From Chloroflexi bacterium ADurb.Bin180 (GTDB lineage Bacteria > Chloroflexota > Anaerolineae > UBA2200), in assembly GCA_002070215.1 (NCBI GenBank), contig MWCV01000002.1, forward strand, positions 98,952-159,774: a DNA stretch of 60,823 nucleotides. Direction: 5' to 3'. Shown piece by piece: positions 34,134 to 42,673 of the stretch (positions are counted from its first letter, which is position 1; every line of letters begins with the position of its first letter). The notes under the pieces are model-generated. The model worked only from the letters and a program-made list of their open reading frames with translations, was not told the origin of the DNA and ran no database searches. The translations under genes and the position numbers were made by a program.

Positions 34134-35839
34134 GGCTTTTTGTCCTCGGAGGGCATCCCGTAAGCAAAGACTCGGTCGACGATCAGGTCCTGGCGGTGCG
34201 AGCTTGGCCGCCGGCTCATCTCTTCAGGTGAGGTGTACAGTACCTTACGTAACGACTCGTCATAGACCCAGTTCCCGTCGCCGACAGGATCAAAGCAAGC
34301 ATGCCTGGTCAGTTCGGCAAAGATTGGTACCGCTCCCGAGCGGCGCGTAAGGTTGACCGCGGAGTAGAGCGTCTTGGCATTCACCAGGCCCTGGCCGCTC
34401 AGCTTGGCCAGCTCGGGGATCAGGTCTACCAGACAATCGAACAGCGCCGACGAAGGGCCGCCGGGGTTTTGCCAGAGCTGGTCCAGCTCTTCGGCTGAGC
34501 CTTCTTCGAGCAGCAGGTGCTTGTCGTAGCGGCAAGCATAAGCTTTGCGCTGCATACTGAACGTCAGCCGCCCGCCAACCACGCGAGCCTCGCGAACCCA
34601 TTCACTGCGTCGCTTGCCTTCGTCAAAGCCAACACGCAGGCTCTGGCCATCCTCGCCGCGCGAGAGTTCGATCAGACTGCCAACAGGCAAGCCGTGCTGC
34701 TGGTACCAGTCACCGAGGCCCCAGGCGTAGCCGCCAGACTGCATGACCCATCCCGACATCCGCTCGCCGGTCCGCTTGTCGACAAACGTGACCATGAACC
34801 TCTCACCCGGCTGCTTCTCAACCATGCTGAGCGCCCGGGCCGTCATGGGCACAGTCCCTTCCCGTCGGTGCGGGTAGCTCAGGAAAAAGGTGACGCTGTT
34901 CACCGCTCCTGCAGATACCGGCGGCGTATTGGGCAGCTCATCGGCCTGATCCCCCACTTCGCTGACCAGGTCCAGCAGCTCGCGGCTCAGCCACTCCCCG
35001 CCGCGTGCGCGGAAGGAAACCTCCAGACGACGAGGGGTATCACGTACACCCGCCGGGATCAAATTCGCCAGGAACCAGGTTGCCCCTTCGCCTGTGCCTG
35101 TCTTGGCGAATCGCGGGTCCTTGCTCATCGCGAGGCCCAGTGCGTAGGCGCGGCTCTGCGCCTTGGCTGTGGCAGGCAGCCCAACCTCGTCCAACATCTG
35201 TCCCACAGTCAGAGGGCTGCGGCGCTCGTCGATCATTGCCTCGGCCAGGTTCAGATGGAACTCGGTCACTTCGGGCAGCAAGCCCTTCAAGTACCACTGG
35301 CCGTCGAACTGCACAAAGTCATCGTTTTCTTTCAGGGCCTGCTCGACCTGCGCGCCGGCGCTTTCACCATACAGCTCGCAAACCTGCCTGGCGGGCAGCA
35401 CACCTTCGATCTCTTCGACTTGAGCCACGCTCTTTTTCAGGACATGGTCTGGCACCAACTCGGCGGCGAATTCGCGCGCAGAAGTCTCCTTCTCGAGCAG
35501 CACCTTGATGACTGAGAACGTACCATAGCGGGGGTTGTCACCCTGGCGAACGGCAAGCACCTGGCCGGCAGAATAGTCGAATGCGGGAAAGACCAGCTTT
35601 TGCCCGACCTCGAACTTGTCCTGAGGCTGGTAGACTGCTCCCTTGCCACCCTTGGCCAGAGCAAGCTCCTCTCGCTGGATGCGACGCTCCATCACTTTCA
35701 ATACAAGGGCATCGAGCGGGCGCGGCTCTCCCTCCTCTACGAGCCATTCGTAGAGGTGTTCCGTGTCCTCCCGGTGCATCTCAAACTCGTCGCGCCAGTA
35801 CTCTTCCGTTTGAGTGCGCCGCTTCTGTTGGAAACTCAC
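34130..35839 (-). CDS. Unrecognised multidomain protein with SH3-like and winged-helix-like segments
   Basis: A 569-residue protein I cannot assign. Residues about 70-100 (DKFEVGQKLVFPAFDYSAGQV) look like a small SH3-type barrel. Two segments (about 150-185 ending FDGQWYLKG, and about 210-255 ending DPRFAKTGTGEGATWFL) have the winged-helix rhythm of HARE-HTH-like domains. Residues about 335-400 (MSGWVMQSGGYAWGLGDWYQQHGL) faintly recall a B3-type DNA-binding barrel. A nucleic-acid-binding role is a guess. Start is GTG at 35839 with TGAGGAC upstream. It lies 117 bases downstream of tRNA-Val on the same strand without a clear terminator between. Confidence 0.75.
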   Translation of the reverse strand: MSFQQKRRTQTEEYWRDEFEMHREDTEHLYEWLVEEGEPRPLDALVLKVMERRIQREELALAKGGKGAVYQPQDKFEVGQKLVFPAFDYSAGQVLAVRQGDNPRYGTFSVIKVLLEKETSAREFAAELVPDHVLKKSVAQVEEIEGVLPARQVCELYGESAGAQVEQALKENDDFVQFDGQWYLKGLLPEVTEFHLNLAEAMIDERRSPLTVGQMLDEVGLPATAKAQSRAYALGLAMSKDPRFAKTGTGEGATWFLANLIPAGVRDTPRRLEVSFRARGGEWLSRELLDLVSEVGDQADELPNTPPVSAGAVNSVTFFLSYPHRREGTVPMTARALSMVEKQPGERFMVTFVDKRTGERMSGWVMQSGGYAWGLGDWYQQHGLPVGSLIELSRGEDGQSLRVGFDEGKRRSEWVREARVVGGRLTFSMQRKAYACRYDKHLLLEEGSAEELDQLWQNPGGPSSALFDCLVDLIPELAKLSGQGLVNAKTLYSAVNLTRRSGAVPIFAELTRHACFDPVGDGNWVYDESLRKVLYTSPEEMSRRPSSHRQDLIVDRVFAYGMPSEDKKP

Positions 35840-35956
35840 TCGTCCTCAGCTCCTCCTCCAGCTCCGCTACCTGTCCGACTCACAGCAAACAAAGGCCCGA
35901 GTTGGAGTGACTCCTGCTACGTCGCGCTGGTCACACCAATCAGAGCCTTGTTACTG

Positions 35957-36029
35957 TGGGCGAAACAGGGCTCGAACCTGTGACCTTCTGAATGTAAGTC
36001 AGATGCTCTCCCGACTGAGCTATTCGCCC
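35957..36029 (-). tRNA. tRNA-Val (anticodon TAC)
   Basis: Minus-strand cloverleaf GGGCGAA/TTCGCCC acceptor, anticodon stem TCTGA/TCAGA with loop CTTACAT, anticodon TAC (codon GTA). CCA is not encoded. Confidence 0.95.
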
Positions 36030-36042
36030 TCTGAAGCTACTT

Positions 36043-36070
36043 ATTATAGAGGGGTCGAGGTTATTGTCAA
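36043..36070 (-). promoter_or_regulatory. Consensus promoter of tRNA-Val
   Basis: On minus, TTGACA (36065-36070) and TATAAT (36043-36048), both perfect, with a 16-base spacer. The expected start is about 7 bases before the tRNA. Confidence 0.8.
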
Positions 36071-36086
36071 AACACTGCCCGCGTTG

Positions 36087-37754
36087 CTACATCTGCTCGG
36101 GAGTGCTCATGCCCATCAGCTTCAAGACTCTCGCCAGCACGATTCTCGCCGCCTGCACCAGCTCCAGACGCGCCTGTGTCAGCTCTTCGTCGGCGGCGTC
36201 CGAGGATACGACCCGGCAATCGCGGTAAAAGGCGTGGAAATGGCCGGCGAGCTCCTGTGCGTAAGCCGCCAGATGATGCGGGGCAAGGGTCTCCGCTGCC
36301 AGTTTGACGATCTCCGGCAGCATGATCATGCTTTGTATCAGAGCCTGCTCCATTGGGTGAGTCAACAAGGCCAGGTTGCCATGCTTGCCCAACTGATCCC
36401 GTTCCTGGGCCACCCGAACGATGCTGCAGATCCTGGCGTGAGCGTACTGGATGTAGTATACCGGGTTCTCGTTGGATTGTTCCTTGGCCAGGTCCAGGTC
36501 GAAATCCATCTGGCTCTCAGCAGCACGAGACAGCAGAAAGAAGCGCACCGCGTCGGCGCCTACATCCTCCAGCACCTCGCGCAAAGTGACGATGTCTCCC
36601 GTGCGCTTGGAGAGCCGTACCACTTCCCCGCTGCGCTTGAGCGTGACCAACTGATAGAGAATGATCGACAGCCTTTGCGGGTCGAGGCCCAGCGCCTTCA
36701 TCATGGCGTACATACGCGGAACGTGGCCCTGATGATCGGCACCCCAGACGTCGATCACCCGGTCGAACCCGCGCCGTACGAACTTGTCATAGTGGTAGGC
36801 AATGTCCGAAGCAAAGTACCCGGGCGTGCCATTGGAGCGGATAATGACTTCATCCTTCTCCTTACCCCCAGTTCCGGCGCTGAACCACACCGCGCCGTCT
36901 TTTTCGACAACGTGTCCGCCTTCGCGCAGTATCGACATCACGCGCCCGAACGTTCCGTCCTGGTACAGCGACCGTTCCGAGAAATAGCGGTCGTAATGAA
37001 TGCCCAGTAGCTCGGCATCGCGACCGATCGAGTCGAGCATGTAGGCCAGGCCGATATCGTTCAGCTCCTTCAGCGCATCAGCTTTGGACAGTGACAGCAG
37101 GCGATCCCCGTGCTCCTCGACCGCACGGCGGCCGAGCTCAACCATGTAAGCGCCCAAGTATCCGCCCTCTGGCACTGCCTCGTTGCTCCCCAGGGCCTGC
37201 GCATAGCGAGCGTACAGGGTTTCGGCAAACAGGCCCATTTGCGTGCCCGCATCATTGACATAGTACTCCCGCTGTACTTCATATCCCCCTGCCTCGAGCA
37301 CATTGGCCAGGGCATCGCCAATGACCGCATTGCGCCCGCTGCCGATATGGAGAGGCCCGGTGGGGTTGGCGCTGATATACTCGACCTGCACTCTTTTGTG
37401 GTCGCCCAGAGGCACGTCACCAAAGCGCTCACCCGCGTCCAGAATGACCCTGACCTGTTGAGCCACCCACTGTGGATCGAGATAGAGGTTGATGTAGCCG
37501 GGCGGGGCGAATTCGGCCTTGCTCAGATAGTCCGTCTTTGAAATCAGCGGAATGACAATCTCCGCGATGCGCATAGGAGCCATACGGGCCAGGCTCGCCA
37601 TTTGCAGGCAGATGGGGCTGGCCAGGTCACCGCGTCCCTCTTGCTTTGGCCGTTCGACCGGGATGGTCGGTATCTCAAACTCGCGCAAGGCTTCCTTCTT
37701 CTGAGCTTTGCGGATCGCCTTGTGCAATAACTTGGCAATGTCGTCACGAATCAT
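36087..37754 (-). CDS. argS: Arginine--tRNA ligase
   Basis: Charges tRNA-Arg. The 555-residue class I synthetase has the N-terminal additional domain, the HIGH motif in NPTGPLHIGSGRN near residue 129, and the C-terminal anticodon-binding domain ending in VLARVLKLMGMSTPEQM, the family's signature end. The KMSKS region is degenerate (RLSKRTGD), as in many ArgRS. It begins 3 bases after polA's stop, with GGAG upstream. Confidence 0.96.
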   Translation of the reverse strand: MIRDDIAKLLHKAIRKAQKKEALREFEIPTIPVERPKQEGRGDLASPICLQMASLARMAPMRIAEIVIPLISKTDYLSKAEFAPPGYINLYLDPQWVAQQVRVILDAGERFGDVPLGDHKRVQVEYISANPTGPLHIGSGRNAVIGDALANVLEAGGYEVQREYYVNDAGTQMGLFAETLYARYAQALGSNEAVPEGGYLGAYMVELGRRAVEEHGDRLLSLSKADALKELNDIGLAYMLDSIGRDAELLGIHYDRYFSERSLYQDGTFGRVMSILREGGHVVEKDGAVWFSAGTGGKEKDEVIIRSNGTPGYFASDIAYHYDKFVRRGFDRVIDVWGADHQGHVPRMYAMMKALGLDPQRLSIILYQLVTLKRSGEVVRLSKRTGDIVTLREVLEDVGADAVRFFLLSRAAESQMDFDLDLAKEQSNENPVYYIQYAHARICSIVRVAQERDQLGKHGNLALLTHPMEQALIQSMIMLPEIVKLAAETLAPHHLAAYAQELAGHFHAFYRDCRVVSSDAADEELTQARLELVQAARIVLARVLKLMGMSTPEQM

Positions 37755-37757
37755 TCT

Positions 37758-40511
37758 CTACTCCATCTCGCCCCAGTGTCGTCCCGTCTTCAGATCAACC
37801 CGCAGAGGCGCATCGAGCGGGTAAGCACCCTCCATCACCGACGCGACCAGAGGGCACACTTCGTTCAGCTCGCTCTCGGGCACCTCGAGCACCAACTCGT
37901 CGTGGACCTGAAGGATCATCTTGCTCTTGAGACCACGTCGGCACAACTCGTCATAGAGGCGGATCATCGCTATCTTGATGATGTCGGCCGCGGTGCCCTG
38001 AATGGGGTGATTGACCGCCATACGCTGCGCTGACGACTTGACCTGTGCCGGCACCTTGCTGTTGGCCTGGAGCTCGGGGAAGTAGCGCTTGCGTCCCAGC
38101 AGTGTTTCGACATAGCCCCGCTCGGCAGCCTGCTGCTTGATGCGCTCCAGGTACAGCCGCACCCCCGGGTATTGCCCAAAGTACTTGCTGATAAAGTCAC
38201 TGGCTTGTTCCTGGGTCAGCTCGGTCCGCGCAGCGAGGCCCCATTCACTCATACCATAGATGAGGCCGAAATTCACCGCCTTTGCCAGGCGGCGCATGTC
38301 GGGCGTCACACTGGAGAGAGGCACCCCCAGGATGCGCGCCGCCGTACTGGCGTGGATATCTTCGCCGTTGCGAAAGGCGGTGAGCAGGTTCTCATCACCC
38401 GATACGTGGGCCAGGATGCGCAACTCGACCTGCGAATAGTCTGCGCCCACCAGTCTGGTACCTTCGGGTGCGACAAAGGCCTGCCTGACCCGTCGCCCTT
38501 CCTCGGTCCGGATGGGGATGTTCTGGAGGTTGGGGTCGCTGGAGGAGAGGCGCCCGGTTACGGCACCAGTCTGGTTCCACGACGTATGCACCCGTCCCGT
38601 CCTGGGGTTCACCAGTTGGGGGAGCGCGTCGACGTAGGTGGACTTGATCTTGGCCAACCGTCTCTGCTCTAGCAACAGGTCGACCACGGGGTGCTTTCCG
38701 CGCAGGCTTTCCAGGACGTCCGCCGCCGTTGAGTAGCGGCCTGACGTTCCCTTCTGCAGGCCGGCGACTGGCAATTCGAGCCTCTTGAACAGCGCATCGC
38801 TTAGCTGCTGAGAAGAGTTGATGTTAAAGCTGTAGCCGACCTGCTGTTGGATCTCTCGCTCGAGCTCTGCCAACCGCTGGTTCAGCTCCTGTGCCATACG
38901 ACCCAGCAAGTCGACATCCAGTGCCACTCCGGTGCACTCCATGTCGATGAGCACCGGCACGAGTGGCATTTCGATGTCGGTGAAGAGCCGCCACAGTCCC
39001 TTCTCCTTAAGCTGAGGCTCCTGCTTTCCGACCAGACGCAGCGTCATGTCTGCATCCGCAGCCGCGTAGGGGTACACCCTGTCCACCGACACCAGGTCGA
39101 TCGTGAGTTGCCGCTTTCCCGAGCCGATCAGCTCATCGATAGTGGTCATCTCGGCGCCCAGTTCCTGCCAGGCCAGCCCCTTGAGACCCAGGTTGCGACC
39201 CGACGGGTCGAGCAGAAAGGCGGCAATCATGCTATCGAACTGCAGACCCTTGGTCGGCAGACCATGCTCGCTCAACACGATCAGGTCATAGTTGGCATTG
39301 TGAGCATACTTGACCACACTGGCATCGAGCAGCACCGGACCAAGCAGACGGCGGACAGTGTCCAGGTCGAGCTGCTTGGTGGCTGCCGTGCCGCTGTGCC
39401 CGGTGGGAATGTAATAGGCTTCTTCGGGCTCGCAGGCCAGGGAGATGCCGACCATACGCGCCTCTACCGGGCGAACCGATGTTGCCTCCACGTCAACGGC
39501 GCAGATGCCTTTGGTGCGTATGCGCTCCACCAACTGCGCCAACTCTCGCTCTTCGTCCACCAGGTGGTACGCGCCCAGCGATGCGCTCTTCACCTGCTCA
39601 CCCTGGCCGCCCGCAAACAGAGGCAGTTGCGCAGTCGAGGCTTCCGGCGCCCGTGGCAAGCGTTGCAGCAGGGTGTGAAAACCGAGCTCACGAAAAGTCG
39701 CGGCTACTTCGTTCCTGGAGAAAGCATTGGGCCGCGCCTTGTCCAGTTCGAGTTCCACCGCCAAGTTGTCCACCAATTTGACCAGTGTCTTGCCACGCTC
39801 AACGCCGGCCCGATTGTCCACGAGCTTGCTGCGCAGCTTGGGGTCGACTTCGTCCAGCCGGGCGTACAGCCCATCGACTCCACCGAACTGCTGCACCAGC
39901 CTGGTGGCCGTCACGTCGCCGACCCCTGGTACGCCAGGCACGTTATCAGTGACGTCTCCCTTGAGCGTCTTGAAGTCGACCAACTGCTGCGGCTCCATGC
40001 CGTAACGTTCGCGAATGGCCTGCTCGTCGTACATCTTGGTGTCGGTGAACTTGCGGCCAGAGAGGAGGACCCTGACATGAGGCCCAATGAGCTGGAGAGT
40101 ATCGGTATCTCCGGTGACGATGATCACATCCAGACCCCGGGCCACGGACTGGCGTGCAAGGGTCGCCAGCACGTCGTCAGCTTCATAGTTCTGTACCGAG
40201 ACTACCGGCAGGCCCAGCCTGGCAACAACCTCTCGCACCCGCTCCAGTTGCACTCGCAGGTCGTCAGGCAGCGGAGGGCGCGTGCCCTTGTAGTCGGCAT
40301 ACAGGTCGTGACGGAAGGTTCGCCCGATGTCAAAGGCCACGGCCGCGTAGGCCGGGTGATGGTCCTCCAGGACCTTCAACAGCGTCGAGACAAAGCCAAA
40401 TGTGGCGTTCGTAGGCTCGCCAGTGGGGCTGGTCAGTGGTGGAATAGCGTGATAGGCACGATGGACTACGGCGTTCCCGTCCACCAGGACGATTACCGGT
40501 CTTGCGGGCAT
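37758..40511 (-). CDS. polA: DNA polymerase I
   Basis: The 917-residue enzyme fills gaps and removes RNA primers. Residues 1 to about 300 are the 5'-3' exonuclease (FKTLKGDVTDNVPGVPGVG helix-hairpin-helix). The 3'-5' exonuclease domain near 330-500 keeps its first acidic pair in AVDVEATSV, so proofreading may be active. The polymerase domain near 540-917 has GADYSQVELRILAHVSGD (motif A), RRLAKAVNFGLIYGMSEWGL (motif B) and QVHDELVLEV (motif C). ATG at 40511 follows GGAGGGAAG. A TATAAT box on minus at 40530-40535 may serve a promoter just upstream. Confidence 0.97.
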   Translation of the reverse strand: MPARPVIVLVDGNAVVHRAYHAIPPLTSPTGEPTNATFGFVSTLLKVLEDHHPAYAAVAFDIGRTFRHDLYADYKGTRPPLPDDLRVQLERVREVVARLGLPVVSVQNYEADDVLATLARQSVARGLDVIIVTGDTDTLQLIGPHVRVLLSGRKFTDTKMYDEQAIRERYGMEPQQLVDFKTLKGDVTDNVPGVPGVGDVTATRLVQQFGGVDGLYARLDEVDPKLRSKLVDNRAGVERGKTLVKLVDNLAVELELDKARPNAFSRNEVAATFRELGFHTLLQRLPRAPEASTAQLPLFAGGQGEQVKSASLGAYHLVDEERELAQLVERIRTKGICAVDVEATSVRPVEARMVGISLACEPEEAYYIPTGHSGTAATKQLDLDTVRRLLGPVLLDASVVKYAHNANYDLIVLSEHGLPTKGLQFDSMIAAFLLDPSGRNLGLKGLAWQELGAEMTTIDELIGSGKRQLTIDLVSVDRVYPYAAADADMTLRLVGKQEPQLKEKGLWRLFTDIEMPLVPVLIDMECTGVALDVDLLGRMAQELNQRLAELEREIQQQVGYSFNINSSQQLSDALFKRLELPVAGLQKGTSGRYSTAADVLESLRGKHPVVDLLLEQRRLAKIKSTYVDALPQLVNPRTGRVHTSWNQTGAVTGRLSSSDPNLQNIPIRTEEGRRVRQAFVAPEGTRLVGADYSQVELRILAHVSGDENLLTAFRNGEDIHASTAARILGVPLSSVTPDMRRLAKAVNFGLIYGMSEWGLAARTELTQEQASDFISKYFGQYPGVRLYLERIKQQAAERGYVETLLGRKRYFPELQANSKVPAQVKSSAQRMAVNHPIQGTAADIIKIAMIRLYDELCRRGLKSKMILQVHDELVLEVPESELNEVCPLVASVMEGAYPLDAPLRVDLKTGRHWGEME

Positions 40512-40542
40512 GGCTTCCCTCCGTCGGCGATTATACCATAGG

Positions 40543-41742
40543 TCAGTGCCCGCTCTTGCGGGGTGCGGGCTGTGGAGGGTCTTCTGCCCCCTCGAGGAAG
40601 GACGCGCGACGGATAGAATCGTTTCCGTAGCGGCGGCGGATGTCGTCGACTGCCTGGCTTAGCCTGGAAAGCTGCTCGGTCTGCGTTTCAAACAGCGTCA
40701 GTTGCGTGCCTCGCGTGAGGCCCGCAGCGCCAACTCCGATCAACCTCAACTTGACGCCGGGTCCGAGCTCGCGGCGCAACAGCCGGCCCGCTTGATCGTA
40801 GAGCACCTCTGCCAGGTCGGTCGGTTGATCGAGTGTGATGCGCCTCGTGATGGTGGTAAAGTCAGGATAGCGCATCTTGAGCACCACCACCCGAGCATAC
40901 TCGCCCTCCCGGCGCAATTGCGATGAAACCTCATCGCTCATTTTGAGCAGACAACGCAAGAGTTCGTCCAGGGAGCCAACATCGCGAGCGAAGGTTCGCT
41001 CCTGGCTCACCGACTTGTGCCTGCTCTCTGTGCACACCGCTCGGTCGTCGATGCCCAGAGCGCGACGGCGCATGGACTCGGCGCCGTGGCCAAACAAGCG
41101 CTGCAGAGCGGGTAAGGGGAGCCTGGCCAGGTCCCCGATGGTTGAGACACCATTTGACCTCAGCAACTGGGAGGTGACTTTGCCCACGCCCCACAGCCGC
41201 TCGATGGGCAGAGGCGCCAGGAAGCTGGCCTCCTGACCGCAGGGGACAACCAGAACACCGCACGGCTTGGCTCGCGCCGAGGCGATCTTGGCCACCAGTT
41301 TGTTCGCCGCCACCCCGAGCGATGAGGGCAACCCTACTTCATCTTTGATACGCTGCTGAATGGTGCGCGCCAGATTCTCCGGCGGGCCAAAGAGCGCCCC
41401 GCTGCCGGTGACATCGAGAAAGGCCTCGTCGATGGAAATCTGTTCCATCAGCGGCGTGTACTCGCCCAGGATGGCCATCACGCGGCGCGAGTAGGAGGTA
41501 TAGTCACTGTAGTGGCCATGCCGCACTACCGCGTGCGGGCACAGCCGCAGAGCCTGTGCCATAGGCATGGCAGAATGGACCCCAAACGTCCGCGCCGCGT
41601 AGGAGGCGGATGCCACTACGCCCCGCTCGCGCGGATCACCGCCAACGATGATGGGCTGACCCACGATTGAGGGGTCACGTAGCTCCTCAACGGAGGCAAA
41701 GAACGCATCGAGGTCCAGATGGATGATGCAGCGTTCAGACAC
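40543..41742 (-). CDS. dinB: DNA polymerase IV (Y-family)
   Basis: A 399-residue translesion polymerase. HLDLDAFFASVEEL at the N-terminus and SIDEAFLDVTGS carry the catalytic acidic residues; GVAANKLVAKIASARAKP and the HhH LWGVGKVTSQLL follow, and the little-finger domain contains RRITLDQPTDL. The C-terminus lacks an obvious clamp-binding QLxLF except QLTLFE near residue 350. Start is GTG at 41742 with GAGG before it. The gene is 31 bases upstream of polA. Confidence 0.95.
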   Translation of the reverse strand: MSERCIIHLDLDAFFASVEELRDPSIVGQPIIVGGDPRERGVVASASYAARTFGVHSAMPMAQALRLCPHAVVRHGHYSDYTSYSRRVMAILGEYTPLMEQISIDEAFLDVTGSGALFGPPENLARTIQQRIKDEVGLPSSLGVAANKLVAKIASARAKPCGVLVVPCGQEASFLAPLPIERLWGVGKVTSQLLRSNGVSTIGDLARLPLPALQRLFGHGAESMRRRALGIDDRAVCTESRHKSVSQERTFARDVGSLDELLRCLLKMSDEVSSQLRREGEYARVVVLKMRYPDFTTITRRITLDQPTDLAEVLYDQAGRLLRRELGPGVKLRLIGVGAAGLTRGTQLTLFETQTEQLSRLSQAVDDIRRRYGNDSIRRASFLEGAEDPPQPAPRKSGH

Positions 41743-41772
41743 TGCGTCTGCCTCGCTGCCATGCCCCGTGGC

Positions 41773-41801
41773 TTGCCAGACCGCATATCGCCGGGTAGAA
41801 T
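41773..41801 (+). promoter_or_regulatory. Predicted promoter of the 128-residue membrane protein
   Basis: TTGCCA (41773-41778) and TAGAAT (41796-41801) with a 17-base spacer, then GGAGG and the ATG at 41819. Divergent from dinB. Confidence 0.55.
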
Positions 41802-41818
41802 GGCCAGTGGAGGACTAG

Positions 41819-42205
41819 ATGAGCGTTTCGCGCAGAGAAAACCTGCTCGTCAGCCTGCTCTGGGCAGGAGTGGCAGCAGTGGGCGAGTTCACGATGCTGT
41901 TTCTCAGCATTATCGGGCGTATTCACGTCACTTTTGCCAATCAGGCGCCGGTCTTTGCCGTCGATCCCCGTGGGCCGATTGTTCTCACCAAAGACACTGC
42001 TCTGGCGACCGTGTGGGGCCTGGCCATTCTTTATGCAGTCATTGTCGGGGTGATGGTCTATCTCGGATCTGACCGCGTGCGTCCCCACCGAACTGTCCCC
42101 ATCGTCTGTTTCGTCGTTAGCGCACTGGTTGCTGCCCTGGCAGAACCGCTCTGGGGGCTGGCCCTGCTGGTGAGTCTGGCCGCACTCTACCCGCTCCTCA
42201 AGTGA
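41819..42205 (+). CDS. Unrecognised small membrane protein
   Basis: A 128-residue hydrophobic protein with four likely membrane segments (about residues 10-33, 62-83, 90-108 and 110-126). Between the first two is a short polar loop VDPRGPIVLTKD. I do not recognise the family. The GGAGG site at 41808-41812 and the promoter above make it a credible gene. A bidirectional terminator follows. Confidence 0.7.
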   Translation: MSVSRRENLLVSLLWAGVAAVGEFTMLFLSIIGRIHVTFANQAPVFAVDPRGPIVLTKDTALATVWGLAILYAVIVGVMVYLGSDRVRPHRTVPIVCFVVSALVAALAEPLWGLALLVSLAALYPLLK

Positions 42206-42241
42206 GCCCGCATCCCCTGCGGGCTGGCCCGTGAACGAAAA

Positions 42242-42280
42242 GCCGGCCGTCCTTGCTTCGGACGGCCGGCCTGGTTTTCT
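42242..42280. terminator. Bidirectional terminator
   Basis: GCCGGCCGTCC (42242-42252) pairs with GGACGGCCGGC (42260-42270). CTGGTTTTCT follows on plus and TTTTCGTTC follows on minus, so it can end both convergent transcripts. Confidence 0.85.
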
Positions 42281-42283
42281 ACG

Positions 42284-42607
42284 CTAGCTGCGCGCCGACT
42301 TGGCGCAATTGATACACATCGTCGCCAGCGGCAGTGCTTCCAGCCGCTCGGGGTCGATCGCCGCGCCGCACTGCTCACAGACGCCGTAGCGCCCCTCTTT
42401 GCATCTCGCCATCGCCTGCCGGATCGTCTCCACACGGGCCAGCGCCGTCTGGCGCATGGCCAGGGTCAGCTCCCACTCGTAGATAGCAGGGTCTCCCTTT
42501 CCTGGTCCATAGTCGGCCTTGTGCTGCAGTCTCTCGTCCAGCCGCTCCAGTTCTTGCATTGCCTGTTCCAGCTGGGCACGCAGTTTTGTCTTGAGACCTG
42601 AAGCCAT
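42284..42607 (-). CDS. TraR/DksA-type zinc finger protein
   Basis: A 107-residue protein with a coiled-coil N-terminal half and a C-terminal four-cysteine zinc finger: CEQCGAAIDPERLEALPLATMCINC-type spacing (two CxxC pairs about 17 residues apart). DksA relatives act in the RNA polymerase secondary channel; the acidic tip (D..D) is not obvious here, so regulation of polymerase is uncertain. ATG at 42607 has a GAGGAG site; GTG three codons upstream is weaker. It lies 66 bases after the S1 gene on the same strand. Confidence 0.85.
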   Translation of the reverse strand: MASGLKTKLRAQLEQAMQELERLDERLQHKADYGPGKGDPAIYEWELTLAMRQTALARVETIRQAMARCKEGRYGVCEQCGAAIDPERLEALPLATMCINCAKSARS

Positions 42608-42673
42608 GGCAGCCACTCCTCTGCTTCAGCCACATCCTCGCACGCTTCACCCTCGCCGGCCTCGCCAAGCGTT

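Noticed and set aside
34517-35515. A 332-codon plus-strand frame opposite the 569-residue hypothetical gene
   Set aside because: No ribosome site and antisense-like composition; the minus frame is longer, has start-stop coupling with its neighbour and plausible fold patterns.
38847-40541. A 564-codon plus-strand frame opposite polA
   Set aside because: The minus strand encodes all polA motifs in order; the plus frame shows no motifs, ribosome site or promoter.
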